Source: Ancylomarina longa (GTDB lineage: Bacteria; Bacteroidota; Bacteroidia; Bacteroidales; Marinifilaceae). Taken from it: 60,725 nt of DNA. The stretch covers positions 1 to 60,725 of the forward strand of contig NZ_RJJX01000024.1 in assembly GCF_003996985.1 (NCBI RefSeq), written 5' to 3'. This document shows, in pieces, positions 8,821-18,930 of the stretch. A program made the position numbers and the translations under genes. Numbering within the stretch: position 1 is the stretch's first letter; the number at the start of each line of letters is the position of its first letter. The notes under the pieces are model-generated. The model saw only the letters and a program-made list of their open reading frames with translations, was not told where the DNA came from and searched no databases.

Positions 8821-10068
8821 ATGAAAAACTCAAAATGGGGAGTAAAACTCTCTTTAATTGTAAACTACTTTGTCTTTGCAATTCTTTTAAATAGTGTTGG
8901 AGCTGTGATTTTGCAAGTGCAACGCAATTTCGATATTACAAAAGCCGGAGCTAGCGTTCTGGAGGGATTTAAAGACTTACCCATCGCTATTGCATCCTTT
9001 TTGCTGGCATCCTTTCTCCCCAAATTAGGATACAAAAAATCGATGTTGATTGGATTGGCTTTGGTATCGATAGCTTGCTTGTTTATGCAATTTGCCGATG
9101 AATTTTGGTATTTCAAGATTCTGTTTTTTATCGTTGGGGTATCCTTTGCATTAATCAAAGTAACCGTATTTGCTACTATTGGACTAGTTACCGATTCTCC
9201 GAAAGAACACTCCAGCTTTATGAGTTTACTGGAAGGCTTTTTTATGGTAGGTGTTCTGTTGGGAAACGTATTATTTAGTCTTTTCATTATCGACGGAGAA
9301 CCAAAATCCAGTTACTGGCTTAATGTGTATTGGATACTCGCTGGTCTTTCCATTATTGCTTTCTTACTTCTCTTTTTCACAAAACTTGATGAAACCGGTG
9401 CTGTAAAAAAAGAAAAGACTTTGGCTAGCGATTTCTCGGATATGCTAAAAATGATCATCAGACCATTGGTGGTATTCTTTATATTAGGAGTTTTCTTCTA
9501 TGTACTAATCGAACAGAGTTTCCAAACCTGGACACCAACCTTTTACCAAAATATACTTAAACTACCAGCCTCAATGGGAATTCAAGCTGGTGCAATCTTA
9601 GCAGGCGCTCTTGCTCTTGGACGGTTTTCAGCTGGTTTGGCACTTAAAAAATTCCACTGGTTGTATGTGGTCTCCTTTTGTTTGCTCATCTGCGCAAGCA
9701 TTGTATTAGTGGTTTTACCGCTCACCAAAGGGATTGTTGTGGTCGAAAATGTTAGTTGGCTACGAGCTCCATTTGTTGCTTACCTTTTCCCCTTAATGGG
9801 AATGTTTCTCTCTCCTATTTACCCAATAATAAATTCAGTTGTATTAAGCGCTTTACCAAAACATTTACAAAGCTCAATGTCGGGACTTATTGTTGTATTC
9901 TCTGCATTGGGAGGAACAACTGGTTCCATCATCACAGGAAATGTTTTTGGCCATTTCGATGGACAAACCGCTTTTTATCTAACCTTAATTCCTATGACCT
10001 TGCTTCTTTTAATATTAATCCGCTTTAATAAGCAAGTGAAGTTGAATAGAAGTACAGTACAGAAATAA
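8821..10068 (+). CDS. MFS sugar transporter
   Basis: 415 residues with about 12 hydrophobic membrane segments. The first half holds LPKLGYKKSMLIGLALVSIA, corresponding to the inter-helix loop 2-3 region of the major facilitator superfamily. The C-terminal half has AGALALGRFSAGLALKKFHW and LSPIYPIINSVVLSALPKHL, reminiscent of FucP-like sugar:proton symporters. It is the first gene after the paired LacI-type operators and is followed after 39 bp by the GH65 phosphorylase, so the two form an operon importing and splitting an oligosaccharide. Substrate not determined; an alpha-glucoside such as maltose, trehalose, nigerose or kojibiose is the natural guess from the partner. Confidence 0.88.
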   Translation: MKNSKWGVKLSLIVNYFVFAILLNSVGAVILQVQRNFDITKAGASVLEGFKDLPIAIASFLLASFLPKLGYKKSMLIGLALVSIACLFMQFADEFWYFKILFFIVGVSFALIKVTVFATIGLVTDSPKEHSSFMSLLEGFFMVGVLLGNVLFSLFIIDGEPKSSYWLNVYWILAGLSIIAFLLLFFTKLDETGAVKKEKTLASDFSDMLKMIIRPLVVFFILGVFFYVLIEQSFQTWTPTFYQNILKLPASMGIQAGAILAGALALGRFSAGLALKKFHWLYVVSFCLLICASIVLVVLPLTKGIVVVENVSWLRAPFVAYLFPLMGMFLSPIYPIINSVVLSALPKHLQSSMSGLIVVFSALGGTTGSIITGNVFGHFDGQTAFYLTLIPMTLLLLILIRFNKQVKLNRSTVQK

Positions 10069-10107
10069 TACAATTAAATCAATTGCTAATTTTTTTAAGA
10101 CTACGTT

Positions 10108-12366
10108 ATGATATCGGATACATGGAAAATTGTTGATAAGGATTTTAAGAAGGATTTAAAGCTGAAAGAAACCTTATTTGCACTTGCTAATGGCTACTTA
10201 GGAGTTCGTGGTAATTTTGAGGAAGGTGTTCCTTCTAATATTACATCTACAAAAGGCACTTATATAAATGCTTTCTTCGAAAGTGAAGAAATTCAATACG
10301 GCGAGAAGCTTTTTGGTTTCCCCGACAGAAGTCAGAGCATTGTAAATTTGATAGATGCCCAAGCGATATTGATTCAAATAGACGATGAAAATTATTCCTT
10401 ATTTGAAGGTGAAGTACTAGACTATAACCGGGAATTAGATTTAAGAAAAGGGGTAATCAGCCGAACAATTCATTGGAAATCACCAAAAGGAAGCGAAATT
10501 AAAATATCCTGGAAAAGGATGGTTGCTTTAACCATTAAAGAATTGTTTATAATTGATCTAAGCATCGAATCGATTAATTTTTCGGGTAAAGTTGTACTGC
10601 GGTCATTTGTAGATGGTGATGTTTCCAATATGGTTTCAGAAGATGATCCTCGGGTAGGTACATCCTCCGCGAAGTCATTAAAAGTCACTGATATTTTTCA
10701 AAAAGGGATTTCTTCCTTTGTATGCGCTCAAACTGTGAACACAAAATTTACAGTAGTTTGTGGTATTAGTCATCTTTTCCCGGAATCATTTACTGAAAAA
10801 GTGGATTGTTACAAGGAATCCATTACACATACTTATACCGGTGACATAAAACCAGGAGGCAAAATTTCATTCACCAAATTTGCTGTTTATACTGATTCCC
10901 GAAGACATGAGTCCCCAGCCAAATCCAATGAGGAAATCCTCACCACTTCTGCTAATAAAATATTTGAATTTTATGCAAAAGCACAAGAAGAATATTTAAA
11001 AGATTTTTGGGAGAAATCAGACGTACTTATTCAGGGAGATAGTGCTCTTCAACAAGGTATTCGTTTTAATATGTATCATTTATTGCAATCTATCGGTAAG
11101 GATAAGGTCAGTAATATTTCAGCTAAAGGTCTTACCGGAGAAGGTTATGAAGGACATTATTTTTGGGATACAGAAATATATATTTTCCCTTTCTTCCTAT
11201 TTACGAATCCTGATCTGGCAAAAAATTTATTAGAATACCGTTATAGTATTTTGGAAAGTGCCCGTAAACGAGCAAAAGAAATGGGACATACAAAGGGTGT
11301 TCTGTATCCATGGAGAACAATTGCAGGTGATGAATGTTCCCCTTTCTTTCCTGCAGGAACCGCACAGTATCATATTAATGCAGATATAGCCTATTCTATC
11401 ACTCAATATTTTGAGGCAACCGAAGACGAAGATTTTCTCCTCGAAAAAGGAATGGAGATGCTAATTGAAATTGCAAGATTGATGTTTGAAATTGGTCATT
11501 TTAGAAGAGATGGTAAGTTTTGCATCGATGCTGTTACTGGCCCCGACGAATACACTTGTATTGTGAACAACAATTATTATACAAATGCATTAACCAAAAA
11601 CCTCTTTCTTAAAGCTGCCAGATTCCATGAACTATTGGGAAAAAGCAATCCTGAACAACAGAAGATTTATACAGAAAAGTTATCCTTGCAAAATTCCGAG
11701 TTGCAAGATTTTATCAAAGCAGGTGACAATATACTACTTCCTTTCGATAAGGAGATGCAAATTCATCCTCAGGACGATAGCTTCCTGAATAAAAAAGTTT
11801 GGGACTTTGAAAATACTCCTAAGGAAAATTATCCTCTATTATTGAATTATCATCCCTTAACGCTTTACCGTCACCAGGTATGTAAACAGGCAGATACGCT
11901 TCTCGCTCATTTTTTATTGGATCAGGAAGAAGAATTGGATTTGGTAATCAATGATTTTAATTACTATGAGAAGATTACAACCCATGATTCTTCTTTATCA
12001 ACTTGTATTTATAGTATCATGAGCAATCGGGTGGGTCAATATGCCAAAGCATACGATTATTTTATGAACACGGCTCGTCTGGATATAGATAATTTACATC
12101 ACAATTCGGGGGATGGAATTCATACTGCTTGCATGGGTGGTTCGTGGATGTCTATTGTTTTTGGGTTTGCTGGCATGAGATTGACAAATGGGGTTCTTTC
12201 CTTTAAGCCGCATCTTCCTGAAAAATGGGAATCTCTGGTATTCTCGATCCAATTTAAAGGACGGAAAATACAATGCCATTTAAGTAAGGATGAAACCAAT
12301 TTTAAATTAATAGAAGGAGATCCTATTGAAATTGCATTATTCTCGGACAAGTTACTTTTGAAGTAA
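10108..12366 (+). CDS. Glycoside hydrolase family 65 disaccharide phosphorylase
   Basis: 752 residues, the usual length for GH65 phosphorylases. There is an N-terminal beta-sandwich (about 1-270), then an (alpha/alpha)6 barrel beginning near GLTGEGYEGHYFWDTEIYIF, and a small C-terminal sheet. The catalytic acid is Glu481 in AVTGPDEYTC. The phosphate-binding region and the KQADTLLAHF motif (from residue 593) are present. GH65 enzymes phosphorolyse alpha-glucosides (maltose, trehalose, kojibiose, nigerose) to beta-glucose 1-phosphate plus a sugar. The linkage specificity cannot be read from sequence by eye. Beta-phosphoglucomutase, the usual partner, is not next door. A rho-independent terminator follows. 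Confidence 0.92.
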   Translation: MISDTWKIVDKDFKKDLKLKETLFALANGYLGVRGNFEEGVPSNITSTKGTYINAFFESEEIQYGEKLFGFPDRSQSIVNLIDAQAILIQIDDENYSLFEGEVLDYNRELDLRKGVISRTIHWKSPKGSEIKISWKRMVALTIKELFIIDLSIESINFSGKVVLRSFVDGDVSNMVSEDDPRVGTSSAKSLKVTDIFQKGISSFVCAQTVNTKFTVVCGISHLFPESFTEKVDCYKESITHTYTGDIKPGGKISFTKFAVYTDSRRHESPAKSNEEILTTSANKIFEFYAKAQEEYLKDFWEKSDVLIQGDSALQQGIRFNMYHLLQSIGKDKVSNISAKGLTGEGYEGHYFWDTEIYIFPFFLFTNPDLAKNLLEYRYSILESARKRAKEMGHTKGVLYPWRTIAGDECSPFFPAGTAQYHINADIAYSITQYFEATEDEDFLLEKGMEMLIEIARLMFEIGHFRRDGKFCIDAVTGPDEYTCIVNNNYYTNALTKNLFLKAARFHELLGKSNPEQQKIYTEKLSLQNSELQDFIKAGDNILLPFDKEMQIHPQDDSFLNKKVWDFENTPKENYPLLLNYHPLTLYRHQVCKQADTLLAHFLLDQEEELDLVINDFNYYEKITTHDSSLSTCIYSIMSNRVGQYAKAYDYFMNTARLDIDNLHHNSGDGIHTACMGGSWMSIVFGFAGMRLTNGVLSFKPHLPEKWESLVFSIQFKGRKIQCHLSKDETNFKLIEGDPIEIALFSDKLLLK

Positions 12367-12444
12367 TGAATTTCGATTTAAAAATCAAATATTAAAGAAG
12401 ATCTAAGGTTAACATCGATTTTCCTGAAAAAAGATTTAAAGTAC

Positions 12445-12476
12445 AAGGAGGCTGTTTCATAATGGCCTCCTTTTTA
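12445..12476 (+). terminator. Rho-independent terminator of the sugar operon
   Basis: AAGGAGGC (12445-12452) and GCCTCCTT (12465-12472) form a perfect 8-bp stem with a 12-nt loop, followed by a T run. Confidence 0.85.
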
Positions 12477-12614
12477 GTAATTCATCCCCACAAAAAATAT
12501 CACAATCCTCTTGTTTTGATTAATTACAAGATGTTCTTTTCTCATATTTTCGCCAATTTATGCGTTGGATAGATTGAAAATTCCTATTTTCGCACGAATC
12601 AATATTTATCTACA

Positions 12615-14189
12615 ATGTTACACCATCAATTCGATTATTTAGTAATCGGAAGTGGATTGGCAGGTCTATATTCGGCGCATTATGCATCGCAATTTGGGAA
12701 AGTTGCCATATTAACCAAATCGAAACTGGATGTTAGCAATTCATATTTTGCACAAGGTGGTATTGCTGCCGTTACAGATTCAGAAGATTTTCCTCAATAT
12801 CATTTAGAAGATACCCTAACTGCCGGAAGAGGTCTTTGCGACTATACTTCCGTAGATATTCTTGTGAACGAAGGCCCGGAGAGGATCAAAGAATTAATCG
12901 CTCTTGGTATGCAATTCGATACCGAAAATGGGGAATTGGCACTTGGATTGGAAGGTGGTCATCATCGCAGAAGAGTATTACATGCCGGTGGTGATTCTAC
13001 AGGCCGTGAGGTAGTTCATTTTGTCATTGAAAAAGTATTAGAAAATAAGAACATCACCATTTTCGAAAATCAAATGGTGTATGAACTATTAGTGAATGAT
13101 GGAAATTGTTCCGGAGCTAAAAGCTTTAATGTAACCGACAATTCAAACCTTACGATTGAAGCTAAAACAATAATATTAGCACTTGGTGGCGCATCTGCCA
13201 TCTATCAAAGAACAACAAATCCAGAAACTACTGTTGGAGATGGTATTGCGTTGGGATATCTGGCCGGAGTGCAGATTGCCGACATGGAGTTCATACAATT
13301 TCATCCAAGTTCATTTTATATAAAAGAAGGCTATACCTTTTTAATAAGTGAAGCTGTGCGCGGAGAGGGTGCATATCTGCTCAACTCAAAAGGAGAACGC
13401 TTTATGAAAGACATTCATCCTCTCGCAGAACTCGCTCCCAGAGATATTGTTGCCAGATCTATCTTCGATCAGATGAAAAAAAGCAATACCGATCATGTGA
13501 TCTTAAGCCTAAAGCATTTGAATGAAGAGAAAATCAAGAACCGCTTTCCCTTTATCTACGCAAAATGTAAAGAGGCAGGAATTGACATGTGTGATGAAAT
13601 TCCTATCGCTCCTGCTGCCCACTATATGGTTGGTGGAATAAAAACCGGATTACATGGAGAAACCAACATCAAAAATCTGTACGCTTGTGGTGAATTAGCT
13701 TCTACCGGAGTTATGGGTGCCAATAGACTCGCTTCAAATTCCCTATTGGAATGTATGGTTTATGGCAAAAGAGCAATAGATCATGCCGTACAAAATCCAC
13801 AGACTGAAAAAAATTATTCTATTTCAAGCACAAAGATCCATTGCAATAAAAAATTAGCAGATCTCTTTTTAGGATATACCAATCAGATTGCCAAACTCAT
13901 GAATACAAAAGTGGGTATCGTAAGAAATGAGAAAAGCCTGACCGAAAGTCTGCAATTTATAGAAACTATTTCCAATGACTTCCCTTTTGAGAAGGAGGAG
14001 TACTATAGCCTACGTTTAAGATATTTACTCTTGGTTTGTGAGCTTTTGATAAAAGGAGCATTGGCAAGAAAAGAAAGCAGAGGAGGTCATTATCGTGATG
14101 ATTTCCCAGAAGAACTTGACAGTTTTTCAATGCACTCACTACAACAAAATAATAAAGAACTTTCCTTTACACCTGTTGAGGAAAAATAA
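12615..14189 (+). CDS. nadB: L-aspartate oxidase
   Basis: 524 residues. Oxidises L-aspartate to iminoaspartate, the first step of de novo NAD synthesis. The FAD-binding GSGLAG (residues 12-17) is followed by SNSYFAQGGIAAV. Further family blocks are HHRRRVLHAGGDSTGRE, FIQFHPSSFY, SEAVRGEGAYLLN, APAAHYMVGGIKT and TGVMGANRLASNSLLE. The C-terminal helical domain contains LRYLLLVCELLIKGALARKESRGGHYR with the family-typical SRGGHYR. nadC follows 23 bp downstream, so the two form an operon. nadA (quinolinate synthase), the partner enzyme, is not in this window. Assignment is firm. Confidence 0.97.
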   Translation: MLHHQFDYLVIGSGLAGLYSAHYASQFGKVAILTKSKLDVSNSYFAQGGIAAVTDSEDFPQYHLEDTLTAGRGLCDYTSVDILVNEGPERIKELIALGMQFDTENGELALGLEGGHHRRRVLHAGGDSTGREVVHFVIEKVLENKNITIFENQMVYELLVNDGNCSGAKSFNVTDNSNLTIEAKTIILALGGASAIYQRTTNPETTVGDGIALGYLAGVQIADMEFIQFHPSSFYIKEGYTFLISEAVRGEGAYLLNSKGERFMKDIHPLAELAPRDIVARSIFDQMKKSNTDHVILSLKHLNEEKIKNRFPFIYAKCKEAGIDMCDEIPIAPAAHYMVGGIKTGLHGETNIKNLYACGELASTGVMGANRLASNSLLECMVYGKRAIDHAVQNPQTEKNYSISSTKIHCNKKLADLFLGYTNQIAKLMNTKVGIVRNEKSLTESLQFIETISNDFPFEKEEYYSLRLRYLLLVCELLIKGALARKESRGGHYRDDFPEELDSFSMHSLQQNNKELSFTPVEEK

Positions 14190-14212
14190 CAAGACTTAAA
14201 GAACACACTACA

Positions 14213-15061
14213 ATGAAAAATACGGGATTAAACATTCAGGAAATTGAATATATCCTAAATCATGCTTTTCAGGAAGATATTGGAAGCGGAGATATTACTA
14301 CCAATAACTTAATTCCTGAAAATACCATAGCCTCAGCAAGAATGACTGCAAAAGCAGATGGTATTATTGCAGGTTTGCCCATCGCAGAATTGGTTTTCCG
14401 TAAACTAGATCCTGATTTAGTTTGGAATGCAATTATTGAGGATGGAGATCGCGTAAAAAAAGGAGATGTAATCCTGGAAATAAAAGGAACATTTAGAGCT
14501 TTATTAACTGGTGAAAGACTGGCCTTAAATCTGATGCAAAGAATGTCAGGCATTGCAAGCGAAACTGCAAAATATTTAGATGCCATTAAAGACAGTAAAG
14601 TTAAAATTCTGGATACCCGAAAAACAGTTCCAGGATTAAGAAGTCTGGATAAATATGCCGTGAAAATGGGTGGTGGAACCAATCACCGTATGGGTTTATT
14701 CGATCTGGCAATGATTAAGGATAACCACATAAAAATTGCACAGGGGATTACCAATGCGGTGAGTCAAATTCGAAAATCAATTCCTGAATCCATCAAAATA
14801 GAAGTGGAGACAACCAATTTAGAGGAAGTAAAGGAAGCTGTTGAAGCGGGAGCTGATATTATCATGCTGGATAATATGAGTAATGATATGACGAAGCAAG
14901 CGGTTGAGTTGATTCAAGGCAACACTTTGGTAGAGGCATCCGGTAACATGAACTTGGAAAGAATTGCTGGAGTTGCGGCAACAGGAGTAGATTTTATTTC
15001 AATTGGAGCCCTCACCCATTCGGTAACTGCCTTAGATATCAGTCAAAACATCTTTTTTTAA
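14213..15061 (+). CDS. nadC: Nicotinate-nucleotide pyrophosphorylase (quinolinate phosphoribosyltransferase)
   Basis: 282 residues, normal length. Converts quinolinate and PRPP to nicotinate mononucleotide, CO2 and PPi. Seen are the N-terminal FQEDIGSGDITTNNLIP, the substrate loop TGERLALNLMQRMSGIA, ILDTRKTVPGLRSLDKYAV, GGGTNHRMGLFDLAMIKDNH, and the barrel-end motifs IEVETTNLEE, IMLDNMS and VDFISIGALTHS. All basic residues expected for binding quinolinate are in place. Translated directly after nadB, giving the second and final steps around the missing nadA. Confidence 0.97.
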   Translation: MKNTGLNIQEIEYILNHAFQEDIGSGDITTNNLIPENTIASARMTAKADGIIAGLPIAELVFRKLDPDLVWNAIIEDGDRVKKGDVILEIKGTFRALLTGERLALNLMQRMSGIASETAKYLDAIKDSKVKILDTRKTVPGLRSLDKYAVKMGGGTNHRMGLFDLAMIKDNHIKIAQGITNAVSQIRKSIPESIKIEVETTNLEEVKEAVEAGADIIMLDNMSNDMTKQAVELIQGNTLVEASGNMNLERIAGVAATGVDFISIGALTHSVTALDISQNIFF

Positions 15062-15546
15062 TCTTAAGAAAATGAGTATTCTGACATTTGATTAGGTAAG
15101 CAAATCACTACCTAATAAAGGATTTTTAGAGGTCCTTCGAAGTAGGTATAAATGTGTATTACTAATTTCCTTAATGTAAATCAGTTTTTATCCGACCAAG
15201 CTATGAATCTGATCTCTAAATCAATTTATCTGACAAAAACAATGATTTTCAATAGATAAATAGATGTTTTCATTTATTAAACAAGTTGGCATATTTTATA
15301 TTCATCTTATTGGACGCTAAGAAAATACTCTTGTCAACAAAACAGAAAATACTACTATTTCCTGCTAAATCTATAATGGAAATATTGGTATATTTCGATG
15401 CAATTAAGCCAACTGTAATGTTTTCTAAAGCAAAACCTTATCGTTTTTTTTACGTTAGAAAAGATATTGTCGCGGTACCATTTGCTTTTAAACCAATCAA
15501 AAAAACCAAATCGAACACTATTAAAAACTAAAGACTTAAAATTAAC
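15062..15546. other. Intergenic region between nadC and the sensor kinase gene
   Basis: A short stem ATTAGGTA (15091-15098) / TACCTAAT (15109-15116) may end the nad operon but lacks a strong T run. An open frame at 15286-15531 (81 codons) has no recognisable domain and I do not count it as a gene. Nothing else seen. Confidence 0.4.
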
Positions 15547-17694
15547 ATGCGATTTTCCCTGAAATCAATCCTATTATTGCTTTTACTATTTCCTGAATCA
15601 CTTTTCGCTACCTCCTTTTTAAACGACTTAAGAGATCAAGTTGAAGTTACTCCGGATAGTGCTAAGACGGAACTCTTTTTAAAACTTTCCAAGCAGTACA
15701 GAAACATCAATCTGGATAGTGCCGTTTACTTTGCTCAAAAAGCATTGGAAAGCTCTAAAATACACGGTAACAAGCAAGATATTGTACGTTCGAATTTGGA
15801 ACTTGCAAGAAATTATTCAAAATCAGGAGATTTTTTTCGATCCAAACAAAGCATTGACAATGCCTTACATATTGCCACTCAGAACCATGATTCTACAGGA
15901 ATAGGTAAAACTCTATACCAATTAGGAAGTTATTATTCTTCAACCAACCAATACGACAGTTCTGTTTACTACTTTAATAAGTCTATTAAATGGAGCGAAA
16001 AAATTGGAGATAAATTTACAAAGGCAATTAATTATAATGGTTTAGGTATTATATCATGGGAAAAAGGAGACTTGGAAAGAGCTTTAAATAACTATTTGAA
16101 TGCCTATGATATTGCAGATGAGTTGAACGATTCCAACTTAAAAATGACTCTACTCTCTAATATTGGGAACATTTATGCCGATGAAAAACAATCAGAAAAA
16201 GCATTATCCTCCTATTTGCAAGTATTGGAAATGGCTAAAAAGGAGAATCGAATAGATTTTACAGCAACCATATATAACAATATTGCCATCCTCTATCAGA
16301 ACGACAAGAAATATGAAAAAGCATTATCCTACTTTCAAAAAACTCTGGATATCAAAAGAAAATTAGGGGATAATCAAGGAATTGCTCTAGCTTATAATAA
16401 TATTGGAGAGAATTATTTTTCTCAAGGAAATATCGATAAATCGGTAAATTTTTTGAATCAAGCATTAGCGATTAATCGAAACTTAAATCTGAAAACAGAA
16501 ATTATTTATAATCTGGAAACTCTATCTCAAATTTATCTTAAGACAGGGAACTATTCCAAAGCCCACAACTACCTTATTGAAAGCATTGATTTAAGTAAAA
16601 AACTAAACTTAAAAGGAAAGTACAGGGATTTGCTTAAGCAACTATCTGAGTATTACTATAAATCCGACAATTACAAAAAGGCCTATACCACCTTTAACCA
16701 ATTCAACTCCCTTAAAGATAGTCTCCAAAACATTAGTCGTTCCGATCGTATTGCACAATTACAAACAGAGTTCGAAACAACAAAAAAGGAAAAAGAGAAT
16801 GAAATCCTTAGAGTAAAGAACCAACTTACTCAAGAAAAACTGAACAAGGAGAAAACCTTAAAAAACTATGTCTTTATCTTCTTTTTAATTGCACTGACAT
16901 TTTTAGTGCTAATCTTTATTCTTTTTCGATCAAAGGTTAAAACCAACCAGCAAATTAATAAAGTGAATGGTATGCTGGAAGAATCAAATCAGCAACTTGA
17001 AATTACAAATGCCACTAAGGATAAATTTTTCTCCATTATTGCTCATGATTTAAAAACCCCGTTTAATGCCATACTTGGTTTTTCCGAGCTGATTAAGGAT
17101 GAAATAATAAGCACGAAGGATTTAGGCATGATTGAGGAATACAATAATTCGGTAAATGAAGCTGCACACAGTCTATTTACTTTATTAGAAAATTTACTAG
17201 AATGGGCTAAAAGCCAAAGAGGTAGCATTGAATTTTCTCCTACTCAATTTGACCTTTATGAAGTGGTTCAATCCAATATTACGCTATTCAAATTAAAAGC
17301 TACCGACAAATCAATTCAATTGGATTCTGATTTAGAACCAAAAACCATGGCATATGGAGATGTAAATATGGTAAATACTATTGTTCGCAATTTAATTAAT
17401 AACGCTTTAAAATTTACGAATACCAATGGTGAAATTCATATTTCTACTGCAATAGAAGATGACTTTATTATACTGAGCGTTCAAGATAATGGCATTGGCA
17501 TTAGTAAAGAAAATCAGGAAAAACTATTCAGATTAGATTGTAATTATACTACCACTGGTACTAATGATGAAACTGGAAGTGGATTGGGTCTTATTTTATG
17601 CAAGGAATTTGCAGAAAAAAATGGAGGTGATATTTGGGTAGAAAGTAAATTAAGTAAGGGGAGTAAATTTATAATCACCCTTAAAACGGCTTAA
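15547..17694 (+). CDS. TPR-domain sensor histidine kinase
   Basis: 715 residues. A signal peptide (1-21) leads to a periplasmic region of tetratricopeptide repeats, about 45 to 390, with repeated patterns such as YNNIAILYQNDKKYEKALSY and YNNIGENYFSQGNIDKSVNF. Then come a coiled coil, one membrane helix (YVFIFFLIALTFLVLIFILF, about 440-460), a second coiled coil, HisKA (SIIAHDLKTPFNAILGF, phosphorylated His500) and HATPase_c with N box VRNLINNALKF, G1 DNGIGIS and G2 TGSGLGL. There is no receiver domain and no response regulator beside it, so it is an orphan kinase. The periplasmic TPR suggests that it senses a peptide or protein. Signal unknown. Confidence 0.93.
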   Translation: MRFSLKSILLLLLLFPESLFATSFLNDLRDQVEVTPDSAKTELFLKLSKQYRNINLDSAVYFAQKALESSKIHGNKQDIVRSNLELARNYSKSGDFFRSKQSIDNALHIATQNHDSTGIGKTLYQLGSYYSSTNQYDSSVYYFNKSIKWSEKIGDKFTKAINYNGLGIISWEKGDLERALNNYLNAYDIADELNDSNLKMTLLSNIGNIYADEKQSEKALSSYLQVLEMAKKENRIDFTATIYNNIAILYQNDKKYEKALSYFQKTLDIKRKLGDNQGIALAYNNIGENYFSQGNIDKSVNFLNQALAINRNLNLKTEIIYNLETLSQIYLKTGNYSKAHNYLIESIDLSKKLNLKGKYRDLLKQLSEYYYKSDNYKKAYTTFNQFNSLKDSLQNISRSDRIAQLQTEFETTKKEKENEILRVKNQLTQEKLNKEKTLKNYVFIFFLIALTFLVLIFILFRSKVKTNQQINKVNGMLEESNQQLEITNATKDKFFSIIAHDLKTPFNAILGFSELIKDEIISTKDLGMIEEYNNSVNEAAHSLFTLLENLLEWAKSQRGSIEFSPTQFDLYEVVQSNITLFKLKATDKSIQLDSDLEPKTMAYGDVNMVNTIVRNLINNALKFTNTNGEIHISTAIEDDFIILSVQDNGIGISKENQEKLFRLDCNYTTTGTNDETGSGLGLILCKEFAEKNGGDIWVESKLSKGSKFIITLKTA

Positions 17695-17778
17695 ATATAG
17701 AGTATTTAGAATACATTTAAATTGCTGGTTTCCCATTTGGTAGCTAGCATTTTTTTTATTTCTATTGATATTCCCTTT

Positions 17779-17786
17779 TATCTTTG
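17779..17786 (+). promoter_or_regulatory. Bacteroidota-type -7 promoter box for mntP
   Basis: TATCTTTG matches the TAnnTTTG -7 consensus of the Bacteroidota primary sigma factor, 19 bp before the mntP start codon. A clear -33 TTTG partner is not evident, so the call is moderate. Confidence 0.5.
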
Positions 17787-17805
17787 CGAACCAAAATAGA
17801 TCTAT

Positions 17806-18372
17806 ATGGAATTAATCAGCCTTCTTTTTTTAGCACTCGGACTCTCTGTTGATTCTTTTGCTGCTTCGGTATGTAGTGGATTGGCAATTAAAAAAATTCG
17901 ATTCTTGCAGGCAGTTAAAATTGCATTCTTTCTAGCCATTTTCCAAGGTGGAATGCCCATATTAGGCTGGTTTAGTGGATGGCAAATGAAGGATTTAATT
18001 AAAGACTTTGATCATTGGATTGCCTTTATACTATTGGCTGGTCTGGGTAGTAAAATGATCTATGAAAGTTTGACAGGTAAGACTCAAGACTGTGCCTTTA
18101 ATCCTCTTAAATTAAGCGTACTATTGGGAATTTCGATTGCCACCAGTATTGATGCATTAATAATTGGGTTTAGTATGGCAATGGTTAACATCTTAATTTG
18201 GAAACCTGCAATTATTATTACCATCATCACTTTTATTGTATCTATGTTGGGTATGCTAATGGGTAAAAAAATAGGCGCTAAAACCAGTAAAAAATTCGAA
18301 GTTATTGGTGGTGTCGTTCTAATCCTTATTGGATTTAGAATTCTAATTGAACATCTCTTTTTTCAGGCTTAG
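17806..18372 (+). CDS. mntP: Manganese efflux pump MntP
   Basis: 188 residues with six membrane helices and two internally repeated halves. Each half carries the family Asp motif: LGLSVDSFAASVCSGLAIKK near the N-terminus and ATSIDALIIGFSMA in the second half. GWFSGWQM and the GKKIGAKTSKKFEVIGGVVLILIG ending are typical of the MntP/YebN family that exports Mn2+ from the cytoplasm. The 3' end overlaps by 4 bp the convergent FMN-binding protein gene. The yybP-ykoY riboswitch that often precedes mntP elsewhere was not recognised here. Confidence 0.93.
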   Translation: MELISLLFLALGLSVDSFAASVCSGLAIKKIRFLQAVKIAFFLAIFQGGMPILGWFSGWQMKDLIKDFDHWIAFILLAGLGSKMIYESLTGKTQDCAFNPLKLSVLLGISIATSIDALIIGFSMAMVNILIWKPAIIITIITFIVSMLGMLMGKKIGAKTSKKFEVIGGVVLILIGFRILIEHLFFQA

Positions 18373-18920
18373 ATTTCTCCTTTTTTTCTTAATTCTGACA
18401 TTAACTCACTTAGCTTTTGTATTCCTTTGGTTATAGAAGGTCCTGATATGGTTGCTCCAGAAATGGAATCAATATCTTTTTCAAATACCATTCCCTCTCC
18501 ATTCTTCTTCCCTTCAAATTGTTTCAACCAATATTTTGCCATGATCTCCCCACCATAAGTCGATCGATATATTAAAACAGCAATCTTCCTGATTTGTAAA
18601 TCCTGATCAAAAAGAACCAAATAATCGAAATAATCAAATTTACCTTTGGAACTTGCGAAGGCTGCTACTCCAATAATATCTTTTCCTGATTTCAATTTGC
18701 TCAGTTTGATATTTCTAACCACATTCTCCTTATTTAAGGAATCAAAGTTAGAAATGTCTAACTCTTCCATTATTACCTGATCGGTATCAAATGCAGATTT
18801 CAGTGCTTTATCAATTTTTTTCTGAATGCTTTTGGGATAATCACTTGCTATAGTTACAGTAATAGAAAAACACAGCACAAAACTTAAAAGGAAACGTCTA
18901 CAATAAATCATCTTCATCAC
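18369..18920 (-). CDS. Exported FMN-binding domain protein
   Basis: 183 residues. A signal peptide (about 1-26) precedes an FMN_bind domain (PF04205-like). The covalent flavinylation motif DSISGATISG is at about residues 152-161, where ApbE-type transferases attach FMN to the threonine. Such domains carry electrons in the cell envelope, as in RnfG/NqrC and related systems. The gene lies just after the porin gene on the same strand with a hairpin between them, a pairing that suggests a metal- or respiration-linked envelope function. No ApbE homologue is visible in this window. Confidence 0.88.
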   Translation of the reverse strand: MMKMIYCRRFLLSFVLCFSITVTIASDYPKSIQKKIDKALKSAFDTDQVIMEELDISNFDSLNKENVVRNIKLSKLKSGKDIIGVAAFASSKGKFDYFDYLVLFDQDLQIRKIAVLIYRSTYGGEIMAKYWLKQFEGKKNGEGMVFEKDIDSISGATISGPSITKGIQKLSELMSELRKKGEI

Positions 18921-18930
18921 TTTTCATATT

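Noticed and set aside
15286-15531. 81-codon open frame before the sensor kinase gene
   Set aside because: No domain or conserved feature seen; the composition looks like intergenic DNA.
17779-17805. Mn riboswitch (yybP-ykoY) in front of mntP
   Set aside because: The leader is too short and the paired elements of that riboswitch were not seen.
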